DNA of 64,000 nt, taken from positions 1,612,001-1,676,000 of the forward strand of contig CBDCAA010000008.1 of the NCBI GenBank assembly GCA_965213855.1. The letters run 5' to 3'. The notes below the pieces were generated by a model, which was given only the letters and a program-made list of their open reading frames with translations, did not search any database and was not told the origin of the DNA. This document shows positions 25,878 through 34,417 of this stretch, in pieces; the stretch's first letter is position 1, and each line of letters opens with the position of its first letter. The stretch is from JBBROS01 sp965213855. GTDB lineage: Bacteria; Pseudomonadota; Alphaproteobacteria; Acetobacterales; Acetobacteraceae. Position numbers and translations under genes: made by a program.

Positions 25878-27281
25878 TCAGGCCGCCATGGCCGGCCGGG
25901 TTTGCCGCCAGGCGTGCGCCGTCTCATAAGCGTGACCCGCCGCAAGCACGGTCGCGTCCTCGAACGGCCGGCCTGCGAGCTGGATCGCCACGGGCAGGCC
26001 ACCCTCGCCATAGCCCGCACAGACGGTCAGCGCCGGCTGGCCCGTCACGTTGAACGGCATCGTCAGGCCAGGCCGCTCCAGGTTCACCCATTTCGGCACC
26101 TGGTCGATCGGCGGCGCTTCGCCCGTTGCCGCCCCGCTCAGCAACAGGTCGCAGCCCCCCGCCCGCGCCATGACCGTCGCGACCGCGGCACACAGCTCGC
26201 GGCGCAGCCGTTGCGCCTGCACGTAGTCCGGCCCGCTGACCAGCGCACCCAGCGCCATCCGCTCCCGTAGCAGCTCGCCATAGTCGTTGAACCGGGTGCG
26301 CATCCACCGCTCGTGCGCGGCATACGCCTCGACGACCAGGATCACGAACCCGCAGGCCTGGAAGTCCGCGAGCGGCGGCAGGCTCACGTCCACGACCTCC
26401 GCGCCCTGCGCCCGGAACGTCGCCTCCGCCCCAGCGAGCGCGGCCATCGTCGCCGGGCTCACCCGATGCTCGTCCGTGAACCACGACCGGGCAACACCGA
26501 TCCGTAGCCCCCTGACCCCACGGCCCAGGCCGCCGACCACGTCGGGCGCTGCCATCCGCGAACCGGCCGGATCGAGCCCGTCCGGCCCCGCCATCGCCGC
26601 CAGCAGCAGCGCGCAATCCTCGACCGTCCACGCCATCGGCCCGGTATGGTCCAGGCTGTATGCCAGCGGCAGCACTCCCGCCCGGCTGCACAGCCCGTAG
26701 GTCGGCTTGATCCCCGCCAGCCCGCACAGCGCCGCCGGCCCCCGGATCGAGCCGCCCGTGTCCGACCCCGTGCCGCCGAGCACCATGCCGGACGCGACCG
26801 CAGCCGCCGTCCCGCTGCTGCTCCCGGCCGTGAAATGCGCCGGGTTCCAAGGATTTCGCACCGGGGGCCACGGCAAGTCGAAGCTCGGGCCGCCGAAGGC
26901 GAATTCGTGCGTGCCGAGCTTTCCCAGCAGCGCGACCCCCGCCTCGCGCCACCGCCGGACGACGGTCGCGTCCACCTGTGGGACATGCTCCTGCAACAGC
27001 TTGGAATGCGCCGTCGTCGCGATCCCGGCCGTCTCATAGATGTCCTTGTGCCCGATCGGGATGCCGTCCAGGACACCGAGCGGCGCGCCCGTCATCCATC
27101 GCGCCTCGCTCGCCCGCGCATCGGCCAGGGCCCGCTCCGGCGTCGTCCGGATGAAGGCGTGCAACGTCCCGTCCAGCCGTTCGATCTGTGCCAGGCACGC
27201 CTGCGTCAGCTCGACAGGGGAGAGCGTCTTGCGCGTGAAGGCTTGATATGCCTCCGCGACGGTGAGGAACGTCACGGCCAT
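25878..27281 (-). CDS. Amidase signature family enzyme
   Basis: A 467-aa amidase with the Ser-cisSer-Lys triad: Lys79 in PIGHKDIYET, the cis-Ser in TAGSSSGTAAAVASG (~151-165) and the nucleophile Ser178 in GTGSDTGGSIRGPA. It is related to AtzF/GatA-type hydrolases acting on amide bonds of small molecules. It overlaps the end of a small upstream gene (27272-27490) by ten bases; that pairing matches amidases with AtzG/GatC-like partners. The substrate is unknown. The GC-rich leader shows no regulatory site. Confidence 0.9.
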   Translation of the reverse strand: MAVTFLTVAEAYQAFTRKTLSPVELTQACLAQIERLDGTLHAFIRTTPERALADARASEARWMTGAPLGVLDGIPIGHKDIYETAGIATTAHSKLLQEHVPQVDATVVRRWREAGVALLGKLGTHEFAFGGPSFDLPWPPVRNPWNPAHFTAGSSSGTAAAVASGMVLGGTGSDTGGSIRGPAALCGLAGIKPTYGLCSRAGVLPLAYSLDHTGPMAWTVEDCALLLAAMAGPDGLDPAGSRMAAPDVVGGLGRGVRGLRIGVARSWFTDEHRVSPATMAALAGAEATFRAQGAEVVDVSLPPLADFQACGFVILVVEAYAAHERWMRTRFNDYGELLRERMALGALVSGPDYVQAQRLRRELCAAVATVMARAGGCDLLLSGAATGEAPPIDQVPKWVNLERPGLTMPFNVTGQPALTVCAGYGEGGLPVAIQLAGRPFEDATVLAAGHAYETAHAWRQTRPAMAA

Positions 27282-27490
27282 TCCTGCCCTGGCACGAAGA
27301 CAACGGCCGGTTCGGCCGAGCGCGCCCTTGCCCCGGCACCCCGCAAGCGCGCCAACATCGCCTCCAGGTGTCCGTAGACCCCGTGCAGGGTCGCCCGCTG
27401 CGCGTCGTTCAGATCAAGGCCTGCCCGGCGCGCCAGCACGTCGAACTCGGCCAAGGTCACACTCGCCGTCACGACAGGCACGACCGCCAT
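27272..27490 (-). CDS. AtzG/DUF4089-like small partner protein
   Basis: A 72-aa protein (MAVVPVVTASVTLAEFDVLA at the start) with LDLNDAQRATLHGVYGHLEA (~26-45) as its core helix. Short GatC-like proteins such as AtzG stabilise amidases such as AtzE, and this gene lies directly upstream of and overlaps the amidase, which supports that reading. The sequence is too short for certainty. The C-terminal tail (FVPGQEWP) is unlike other members I know. Confidence 0.65.
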   Translation of the reverse strand: MAVVPVVTASVTLAEFDVLARRAGLDLNDAQRATLHGVYGHLEAMLARLRGAGARARSAEPAVVFVPGQEWP

Positions 27491-27505
27491 GACAGCTCCC
27501 CGGGT

Positions 27506-27778
27506 CTAGAGGTTGGCCGAACTGTCCGCCGCTGCCTGGCGCTGCATCGCGCCAGCGCGCCGGATCAGCTCGCCCATGTGCTGCCAGTGCTGGACGGCCT
27601 CGCCAAGGCTCAGCTCGATGAACATGCGCCGCGCCGGGTCCGCTCGACCGCCTTCCGCCTCCAGCTCCCGCTTGAGGTGCAGGATGATTGCGCCCGGGAT
27701 CGCCTGGGTGAGGAGGTGCGACGCCTCGATGTCGATGAGATAACCCGCCGACCTCCTCCGACCCGCAGCGTTGGCCAT
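27506..27778 (-). CDS. Hypothetical protein
   Basis: 90 aa, not recognised. A perfect GAGGAGG lies five bases before the ATG at 27778, so this start is preferred over the ATG at 27796, which includes that Shine-Dalgarno in its coding sequence. ASHLLTQAIPGAIILHLKRE suggests a helical protein; no membrane segment or Cys motif. It precedes the AtzG-like and amidase genes on the same strand by 15 bases and is probably co-transcribed with them. Confidence 0.65.
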   Translation of the reverse strand: MANAAGRRRSAGYLIDIEASHLLTQAIPGAIILHLKRELEAEGGRADPARRMFIELSLGEAVQHWQHMGELIRRAGAMQRQAAADSSANL

Positions 27779-27921
27779 TCCATCCTCCTCAGACATCCAC
27801 GATCATCGAACGGTAACATAATCGTGTTCGCGTTACGCAACCATCAATCGTCGGCTTTCGCCACGGGACGTCGAAGCGCAGCATTTTTGTCACGAGATGG
27901 ACATCTCGCCTGGTATTTGGG

Positions 27922-28362
27922 CTAGTCGCGCGACCATCCCTGCGCCGTCTGGCGCCAGTAGGCGAGCGTGCAGCCGGCCGCCTGAGCCGCGCGCCAGCGC
28001 GAGCGCGCCGCTGCCACCGCCGAGTCGTCGCGGCCATCGAACAGATCGAACACCCGCTCCCACGGCGCCAGGTCCGCGGTCGCTCCGTCGATGAGGAACA
28101 GGTAGCGCGCCCCGTTCGGGCACTCGGCCCGCTCGGTGATCCAGATCGGCTGCAGCGCCGCGTGCCCACTCCGCGCCGTCCCATGCGGCAGCCAGCCGGG
28201 CGACGGCACGGCCCACAGCGCCTTATCGATCGCTGCCACCCGCTCGGCCGACCCGCATTGCACGACCGCTCGCATTCCCGCGGCCAGCGTGCGGCCCAGC
28301 AGGGGCGGCAAGGCCGCCTCCACCGCCGTCCGCGTTAAATGATAGAACCCCACCTCCGCCAC
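27922..28362 (-). CDS. holC: DNA polymerase III chi subunit HolC
   Basis: A 146-aa clamp-loader accessory subunit that links the replisome to SSB. VGFYHLTRTAVEAALPPLLG at the N-terminus, RAVVQCGSAERVAAIDKALW (~32-51) and GHAALQPIWITERAECPNGA (~70-90) are the usual chi landmarks; the ending WRQTAQGWSRD is typical (YWRQ...GW). The start is taken as the GTG at 28362 because the residues upstream are not of the family and overlap the promoter side of divergent lptG. Confidence 0.88.
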   Translation of the reverse strand: MAEVGFYHLTRTAVEAALPPLLGRTLAAGMRAVVQCGSAERVAAIDKALWAVPSPGWLPHGTARSGHAALQPIWITERAECPNGARYLFLIDGATADLAPWERVFDLFDGRDDSAVAAARSRWRAAQAAGCTLAYWRQTAQGWSRD

Positions 28363-28400
28363 GCGTTTCCCCGCTCGCCCGTTTCGCGTATGCCCGGCCG

Positions 28401-29507
28401 ATGCCCGCGACCCTCTCTCTCTACATCGCAAACCAGTTCGTCGTCGCCGTCGTCTCCATGTTGGCGGCCCTGTCCGGCATCGTCTCCTTGTTCGACTTCA
28501 TCGAGCTGCTCCGCCGATCGGCCACCAAGCCGGACGCCACCTTCGGCCTTGTCACCGAAATCGCCGCGCTCCGCCTGCCCTACGTGGCGATGCAGATCCT
28601 GCCGTTCGCGGTCCTGCTCGGCGGCATCCTCGCCTTCTGGCGCCTGACCCGCTCATCGGAACTCGTGGTCGCGCGGGCCGCCGGCGTTTCCGCATGGCAG
28701 TTCCTGTCCGCACCGCTGGCCTGCGCCGTCCTGCTGGGCGCCATCGCATCGGGCGCGATCAGCCCTTTGTCATCGGCCATGCTTTCCCGCGCGGAGTCGC
28801 TCGACAACACCTATCTGCGGACGTCCGGCGGCGCCTCCGCCCTGGCCGGCGGACAGCTGTGGCTGCGTCAATCGGATCACGAGCTCGACCCGCAGGGCGT
28901 GGCGATCATCCACAGCCGGTCGGTCCAGATGACCGGCGACCGGCTCGTCGCGCAAGACGTCAGCATCTATCGTCTCGACGGCAACGACCGCCTGCTCGTT
29001 CGGTTGGAGGCCCGGGAGGCGACCCTCGTCTCCGGCGCGTGGACGCTGCTCGACACGCGCCGGATCCTCCCCGACCACTTGCCCGAAACCGTGGGCACGT
29101 TGCAGTTCCCGACCGACCTCACCGTCGGCCGGGTCCAGGATAGCTTCGCCAGCCCCGACACCCTCAGCGTCTGGACCTTGCCGGACTTCATCAGCCTGCT
29201 CGAGCGGTCCGGCTTCTCCGCGATCCGTCACCGGCTGCATTTCCAGGCGCTGCTCGCCCTGCCGCTGCTCGCGGGCACCATGGCCCTCGTCTCGGCCGGG
29301 TTCAGCATGCGCACGACCCGGCGCGGCGGCGTCGCCCGCATGATCGGCAGCGGCGTCGCGGCTGGCTTCGCGTTGTTCGTCATCAGCAAGGTCGCCGAGG
29401 AGTTCGGACAGAGCGGCGCGCTCCCTGCCGGGCTCGCCGCCTGGGCGCCCGCCGGCGCCGGTCTCATGCTCGCGGTCGCCCTGCTCCTCCATCTCGAGGA
29501 CAGCTAG
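28401..29507 (+). CDS. lptG: LPS export ABC permease LptG
   Basis: A 368-aa YjgP/YjgQ-family permease of the LptB2FG transporter that extracts LPS from the inner membrane. The first helices carry LSGIVSLFDFIELLRRSATK and LPYVAMQILPFAVLLGGILA, the large periplasmic beta-jellyroll spans ~130-260, and the C-terminal helices follow with ALLALPLLAGTMALVSAGFS. LptG and not LptF is chosen because it directly precedes lptD-surA, as in many alphaproteobacteria. lptF is not next to it. Divergent from holC with 38 bases between the starts. Confidence 0.92.
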   Translation: MPATLSLYIANQFVVAVVSMLAALSGIVSLFDFIELLRRSATKPDATFGLVTEIAALRLPYVAMQILPFAVLLGGILAFWRLTRSSELVVARAAGVSAWQFLSAPLACAVLLGAIASGAISPLSSAMLSRAESLDNTYLRTSGGASALAGGQLWLRQSDHELDPQGVAIIHSRSVQMTGDRLVAQDVSIYRLDGNDRLLVRLEAREATLVSGAWTLLDTRRILPDHLPETVGTLQFPTDLTVGRVQDSFASPDTLSVWTLPDFISLLERSGFSAIRHRLHFQALLALPLLAGTMALVSAGFSMRTTRRGGVARMIGSGVAAGFALFVISKVAEEFGQSGALPAGLAAWAPAGAGLMLAVALLLHLEDS

Positions 29508-29572
29508 CGCCCCCCCCGGCCAGCACCGGCTGCCAGACTCGGCTTTTGCCGACCCCCCCGGTATAGAGCCCC

Positions 29573-29695
29573 ATGCCCGCCACCCCTACCCCGCACGCGC
29601 CGTGCAACTGCCTGCAGTGCCCCTGCCTGCAGTGCCCCTGCCCGCAGTGCCCCTGCCTGCAGTGCCCGGGCCTGCAGTACCCGGGCCTGCCGTGA
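29573..29695 (+). CDS. Cys-rich 40-codon leader ORF overlapping the lptD start
   Basis: The ATG at 29573 opens a frame encoding ten residues then repeats of LQCPC (MPATPTPHAPCNC, LQCPC, LQCPCPQCPC and so on), ten Cys in all, ending LQYPGLP. Its TGA at 29693-29695 overlaps the GTG start of lptD (GTGA), the coupling pattern seen across this window. It is made by a 15-bp tandem repeat. No Shine-Dalgarno of note precedes it. I infer either a translated leader that feeds ribosomes to lptD or a chance frame; the peptide is not known to me. Confidence 0.4.
   Translation: MPATPTPHAPCNCLQCPCLQCPCPQCPCLQCPGLQYPGLP
29611..29685. repeat. 15-bp tandem repeat, five units, upstream of lptD
   Basis: Five copies of CCTGCAGTGCCCCTG, the last two ending CCGGG. 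In the lptD frame they encode (PAVPL)n, in the leader-ORF frame (LQCPC)n. The period is a multiple of three, so copy-number change leaves both frames intact. It is the same unit length and copy number as the unrelated repeat at 18451-18525. Confidence 0.85.
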
Positions 29696-31938
29696 CCCGC
29701 GCCGCGCGGCCCCGGCGCCGGTCCCTCGGCTTGCTGCCCCGATCTGCGGCCCGCCTGGCCGCCACCGTCGCAATCGCGCTCTCGCTGGCGCCCGCCGCCG
29801 CAACGGCCCAGTTCGCCGCCCGCCGCACCCCCGGCGCCGCGCCAGCCGCTCCCGTCAATCGCACCGACCCTGTCGCCTTCACCGCCGACCAGGTCGAATA
29901 CGACCGCGAGAACGCCCTGGTGACCGCGACCGGCAGCGTGGAGGCTTGGCAGAACGACCACGTGCTCCGGGCCGACAAGATCACCTTCGACCGCAACACC
30001 AACGTCGCGGCCGCCACCGGCCATGTCGTCATGATCGAGCCCGACGGGCAGGTGTTGTTCAGCGACTACGCCGAGCTCACCGAAGGCCTGCGCGACGGCG
30101 TCCTGCGCGGCATGCGCGCCATCCTGGCCGAGAACGGCAAGCTCGTCGCCAACGGGGCACGCCGGACCGAAGGCAAGATCAACGAACTGTCCCGGCCGGT
30201 GTTCACCACCTGCGACCTGTGCGCCAAGGACCCGACCAAGCCGCCGCTGTGGCAGATCCGTGCCCGCACCGGCGTGCAGGACAGCGAGGCGCACATCATC
30301 GAGTATCGCGACGCGGTGCTCGACATCTATGGCGTCCCGGTCGCAGCCTTCCCCTATTTCTGGCACGCCGATCCGTCGGTGCGCCGCGCCAGCGGGCTGC
30401 TCGTGCCGTCCTTCGGCGAGACCAAGCATCTCGGCGCCTTCCTTTCGACGCCTTACTACCAGGTGATCGACGACCAGTCGGACGCAACGATCATCCCGAC
30501 CTTCAACAGCCAGAACATCCTAAACCTGCAGACCGAATACCGCCGCAAGTTCAACGACGGCACCCTCTCGGCCAGCATCGGCGTCGGCAACGACCATGGC
30601 TTGCAGGGCGACGTGTTCGCCAAGGGCCGCTTCAACTTCGACGACACGTGGCGCTACGGCTTTGACATCGACCGCGCGAGCAGCTCGAAGTACTTGAACG
30701 ACTACCGGGTCAGCAACCGCGGCGACGTCCTGACCAGCCGGTTGTACATCGAGGGTTTCGGCACCGGCGCCTACACGAAGCTGGACGGGCTCGCCTACCA
30801 GGGCCTGGTCGCGAGCATCCGGCAAAGCGCGCTGCCCTACGTCCTGCCGCGCTACGAGTACAGCTACTTCAACCAGGTCGATCCGCTCGGCGGCCGGCTG
30901 AGCTTCGACACGACCGATTTCAACGTCATCCGCCAGGTCGGCACCAACACGCAGCGTCTCGGCGGCACGCTGAACTGGGAGCGCCCGTTCCAGGGCGCCC
31001 TCGGCGAGGTCTATGGCTTGACCGTGCAGACGATCGCCGCCGGCTACACGGCGACCAGCCTGGAGAGCAGCCCCAACTTCACCAATTACGATAGCTCCGA
31101 AACCGCGCGCGCGCAGCCGCAAGTGGCGCTGACGATGCGCTGGCCGTTCCTGCGCGACGGCGGCGACGGCGGCACGCAGGTGATCGAGCCGATCGTGCAG
31201 GTGATCGCCGCCCCCAACGCGCCCAACTACAAGGGCAGCAAGATCCCCAACGAAGACAGCCTGGACTTCGAGTTCACCGACCAGAACCTGTTCGCGCTCA
31301 ACCGCTTCCCCGGCATCGACCGGGTCGAGGGCGGCACCCGCGCCAATGTCGGCCTGCACGGCAACTGGACGGTCGGCGGGGTTTCGCTCGACGGCCTCAT
31401 CGGCCAGAGCTACCGCAACCACGTCGACCAGGTCTATCCGGTCGGCAGCGGCCTCGACAAACGCACGTCCGACATCGTCACCCGCACCACCTTCAGCCCG
31501 GCCCCCTGGTTCGACATCACCGGACGCACCCGGCTCGACCGGTCGCGCTTCACGCCCCGCTTCATCGATGCCCAGGCGAGCGCCGGCGTCCCCCTGTTCC
31601 GCCTCAACGGCGGATACATCTACACCGCAAACAACCCCTACTTCCTCGATGACCAGGCCGCCGTGCCCGCCAGCTACTTCGTCCACCGCAACGAGGTGAC
31701 GATTGGCGCCAGTACCCAGTTCAACCACTACCGCTTCAGCGCCTTCGACCGGAGAGACCTCAACTCCGGCAAGCAGACCTCGGTCGGGTTCCGCGGCACC
31801 TATGAGGACGAATGCTTCATCTTCGACGTCAACTTCAACAAGCGCTATACATCGCTCAACGCGGACAGCGGCGCGACCATCATCCTGTTCCAGATCACCT
31901 TCAAGTCGGTCGGCCAGTTCGGCTTCCATGCCTCCTGA
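29692..31938 (+). CDS. lptD: LPS-assembly outer-membrane protein LptD
   Basis: A 748-aa beta-barrel that inserts LPS into the outer leaflet with LptE. The GTG at 29692 gives a basic N-terminus and a signal peptide (SAARLAATVAIALSLAPAAA) cut before AQF. The OstA/LptA-like jellyroll (~60-200) shows VAFTADQVEYDRENALVTAT and AAATGHVVMIEPDGQVLFSD, TTCDLCAKDPTKPPLW holds the Cys pair, and the LptD barrel follows to the C-terminal aromatic-rich FKSVGQFGFHAS. The open frame continues back to a GTG at 29602 through the tandem repeat, but that would put 30 Pro/Ala-rich residues before the signal. surA follows. Confidence 0.93.
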   Translation: MTRAARPRRRSLGLLPRSAARLAATVAIALSLAPAAATAQFAARRTPGAAPAAPVNRTDPVAFTADQVEYDRENALVTATGSVEAWQNDHVLRADKITFDRNTNVAAATGHVVMIEPDGQVLFSDYAELTEGLRDGVLRGMRAILAENGKLVANGARRTEGKINELSRPVFTTCDLCAKDPTKPPLWQIRARTGVQDSEAHIIEYRDAVLDIYGVPVAAFPYFWHADPSVRRASGLLVPSFGETKHLGAFLSTPYYQVIDDQSDATIIPTFNSQNILNLQTEYRRKFNDGTLSASIGVGNDHGLQGDVFAKGRFNFDDTWRYGFDIDRASSSKYLNDYRVSNRGDVLTSRLYIEGFGTGAYTKLDGLAYQGLVASIRQSALPYVLPRYEYSYFNQVDPLGGRLSFDTTDFNVIRQVGTNTQRLGGTLNWERPFQGALGEVYGLTVQTIAAGYTATSLESSPNFTNYDSSETARAQPQVALTMRWPFLRDGGDGGTQVIEPIVQVIAAPNAPNYKGSKIPNEDSLDFEFTDQNLFALNRFPGIDRVEGGTRANVGLHGNWTVGGVSLDGLIGQSYRNHVDQVYPVGSGLDKRTSDIVTRTTFSPAPWFDITGRTRLDRSRFTPRFIDAQASAGVPLFRLNGGYIYTANNPYFLDDQAAVPASYFVHRNEVTIGASTQFNHYRFSAFDRRDLNSGKQTSVGFRGTYEDECFIFDVNFNKRYTSLNADSGATIILFQITFKSVGQFGFHAS

Positions 31939-31969
31939 CCCGGCCCCTGACAGCACCGGAAACCCGCCA

Positions 31970-33325
31970 ATGACGCTCCGACTGCCCCGCACGGCCCTGC
32001 TCGCCTCCTCGAAGCTCACCACCCTTGGCCTTGCCGCCCTTGCGCTCGCCGCCCTGCCGGGCGCGCCGGCCGAGGCGCAGCCGCGCGCCCCCGCCGCCCT
32101 GCAAGCCCCCAACCCGGCCGTGACCGGCGAGCGGATCGTGGCCGTCGTCAACGGCGACGTCATCACCAGCGGCGACGTCGTCGCCCGCGGCCGGCTGTTC
32201 GCGCTCAGCACTGGCCTGCCAATCACCCCCGAGGTGCTCGACCGGCTCCGCCCCCAGGTCACGAAGCAACTCGTCGACGAGCGTCTTCGCCTGCAGGAAG
32301 CGCAGCGCCGCAAGATCGCCGTCACCGACCAGGAGATCGCCGAGGCGATCGGCGAGATCGAACAGCGTAACGGCCTTCCGCCCGGGCGCCTCGCAGCGAG
32401 CTTGAAGGGCCAGGGTGTCGCGCTGCGGACCCTCATCGACCAGGTCCGCGTCCAGATTGGCTGGTCGCGCGTGCTCCGCCAGGAGCTGGGCGAGAAGGCG
32501 CAGATCAGCGATGCCGACATCGCCGAACAGGACCGTATCTTCAAGGCCCAGATCGGCAAGCCCGAGTTCCGCGTGGCCGAGATCTTTATTCCCATCGATG
32601 ACCCGGCCAAGGCCGGGGAAGCCCAGCGCTTCGCGGACACCGTCATCGCCCAGCTGCACAAAGGCGCCCCGTTCGGCGTCGCGGCCGCACAGTTCAGCCA
32701 GAGCCAGACCGCGCTCCAGGGCGGCGACCTCGGCTGGGTCAGCGCGGCCGACCTCGATCCCAGCGTCGCCGCCGTCGTCACCGCCATGCCCGTCGGCGCC
32801 ATCAGCAACCCCACCAACGTGCCCGGCGGGATCAGCATCGTGACACTCCGCGCCAAGCGCGAGATCGGCCGCGACCGCAGCACCGTTATCCATCTGCGTG
32901 AAGCGTTCTATCCGTTTCAGGGCCAACTCAACCCGCAGGCGCCCACGCCGCAGCAGCGCGCCGTCGTCGACCAGGCACAGGCCGCCAGCAAGTCCGCGCA
33001 CACCTGCGCCGACGTGGAGGCCGCCAATCAGCGCGCCGGCGCGGCACGCCCGGCCGATCCTGGCGAGGTCCGGCTCGAGGGCGTCAGCAACCCTGCCTTG
33101 CGCAACCTGCTCAGCGGCCTGGCCGTCAATCAGGCCAGCAAGGCGATCGTCTCGGGCGACGGCGTGGCCGTGCTGATGGTCTGCTCGCGCGAGGAGAAGG
33201 TCGCCACCGCGCCTTCGAAGGAGGAGACCAGCAGCCGCCTCATCTCCGATCGGATCGAGCTCGCCTCGCGCCAGCTTCTCCGCGACCTTCGCCGCCGGGC
33301 GGTCCTCGACGAGCGCGGCAGCTGA
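31970..33325 (+). CDS. surA: Periplasmic chaperone/peptidyl-prolyl isomerase SurA
   Basis: A 451-aa chaperone for outer-membrane proteins, including LptD. Signal peptide (KLTTLGLAALALAALPGAPA, cut near AEA-QP), then the SurA N-domain with RIVAVVNGDVITSGDVVARG (~49-68) and VTKQLVDERLRLQEAQRRKI, one parvulin domain (~200-300; FRVAEIFIPIDDPAKAGEAQ, GGDLGWVSAADLDPS) and a second, degenerate C-terminal region. The ATG at 31970 is preferred; ATG at 31928 would add 14 residues and overlap lptD. The usual next genes pdxA and rsmA are not here. Confidence 0.92.
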   Translation: MTLRLPRTALLASSKLTTLGLAALALAALPGAPAEAQPRAPAALQAPNPAVTGERIVAVVNGDVITSGDVVARGRLFALSTGLPITPEVLDRLRPQVTKQLVDERLRLQEAQRRKIAVTDQEIAEAIGEIEQRNGLPPGRLAASLKGQGVALRTLIDQVRVQIGWSRVLRQELGEKAQISDADIAEQDRIFKAQIGKPEFRVAEIFIPIDDPAKAGEAQRFADTVIAQLHKGAPFGVAAAQFSQSQTALQGGDLGWVSAADLDPSVAAVVTAMPVGAISNPTNVPGGISIVTLRAKREIGRDRSTVIHLREAFYPFQGQLNPQAPTPQQRAVVDQAQAASKSAHTCADVEAANQRAGAARPADPGEVRLEGVSNPALRNLLSGLAVNQASKAIVSGDGVAVLMVCSREEKVATAPSKEETSSRLISDRIELASRQLLRDLRRRAVLDERGS

Positions 33326-33373
33326 ACTCGCAAGGTTGTAACGTCGGCTTCAGCCCGCGACGGCTCACAAGCC

Positions 33374-34417
33374 CTATTTTGCCGTCTTGCGCGGGTCGAA
33401 GGCGTCCCGGACCGCCTCGCCGATGAAGATCAGCAAGGTCAGCAGCCCCCCCAGCACGACGAACGCCGTGATCCCCAGCCATGGCGCCTGGAGGTTGTCC
33501 TTGCCCTGCGCGACCAACTCGCCCAGCGACGGGGATCCCGGCGGCAGCCCGAAACCGAGGAAGTCGAGGCTCGCCAGCACCGTCACCGACCCCGACAGCG
33601 TGAACGGCAGAAAGCTCAGCACCGCAACCAACGCGTTCGGCAAGATGTGCCGTGCCATGATCGCCGCGTTCGAGACGCCGAGCGCCCGCGCCGCCCGCAC
33701 GTAGTCCAGGTTGCGTCCGCGCAGGAACTCGGCGCGCACCACGCCCGTCAGTCCCATCCAGGAGAACAGCAGCAGGAACCCGAGCAGCACCCAGAAGCTC
33801 GGCGTGAGGATGCTGCCGAGGATGATCAGCAGATAAAGCTGCGGCATGCCGGACCAGATCTCGATGAAGCGCTGGAACAGCAAGTCGGTGAGCCCGCCGT
33901 AGAACCCCTGGATCGCGCCGGCCGCGACCCCCACCGCCGATGACACGATCGTCAGCGTGAACCCGAACAGCACGCTGATGCGGAAGCCGTAGATCACCCG
34001 CGCGAGCACGTCGCGCGCGTTCGCGTCCGTTCCCAGCGGGTGCGCCCAGCTCGGCGGGGACGGCGCCGGCAGGTCCTTCACGAGCGTATCGTGGCGGAAC
34101 CGCAGCGGTGGCCAGACCACCCAGCCATGCGCCCGGATGCGTGCCATCAGGTCGGGGTCGGTGAAGTCGGCTTCGGTCGGCAGCAGGTCGTCGCCGAACG
34201 CGTCCTCGCTGTAGTCGCGCAGCACCGGCACGAACAGGCGGCCCTCGTAGCCGATCAGCAACGGCCGATCATTGGCGACGAACTCTGCGCCGGCGCAGAT
34301 GACGAACAGGAGGCCGAACAGGATCAGCGACCAGAAGCCGCGCCCATGCGCCCGGAATGCCGCCAGCCGCCGCCGTGCGATGGGCGAGAGCCGGCGGGGC
34401 CGGGGCGGCAGCCTCAT
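33374..34417 (-). CDS. yejE: Peptide ABC transporter permease YejE
   Basis: A 347-aa inner-membrane permease of the oligopeptide/microcin C class. N-terminal helix (LILFGLLFVICAGAEFVAND), a long periplasmic loop (~60-130) typical of YejE, then six helices. The DAHPLGTDANARDVLARVIY-like segment (HPLGTDANARDVLARVIYG) and the EAA loop NLDYVRAARALGVSNAAIMA couple to the ATPase. Its start overlaps the yejB stop (ATGA). The binding protein YejA and ATPase YejF are not in the window. Confidence 0.92.
   Translation of the reverse strand: MRLPPRPRRLSPIARRRLAAFRAHGRGFWSLILFGLLFVICAGAEFVANDRPLLIGYEGRLFVPVLRDYSEDAFGDDLLPTEADFTDPDLMARIRAHGWVVWPPLRFRHDTLVKDLPAPSPPSWAHPLGTDANARDVLARVIYGFRISVLFGFTLTIVSSAVGVAAGAIQGFYGGLTDLLFQRFIEIWSGMPQLYLLIILGSILTPSFWVLLGFLLLFSWMGLTGVVRAEFLRGRNLDYVRAARALGVSNAAIMARHILPNALVAVLSFLPFTLSGSVTVLASLDFLGFGLPPGSPSLGELVAQGKDNLQAPWLGITAFVVLGGLLTLLIFIGEAVRDAFDPRKTAK

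Noticed and set aside
30520..32883. 787-aa minus-strand open frame opposite lptD and surA
   Set aside because: A shadow frame; the plus-strand frames encode clear LptD and SurA.
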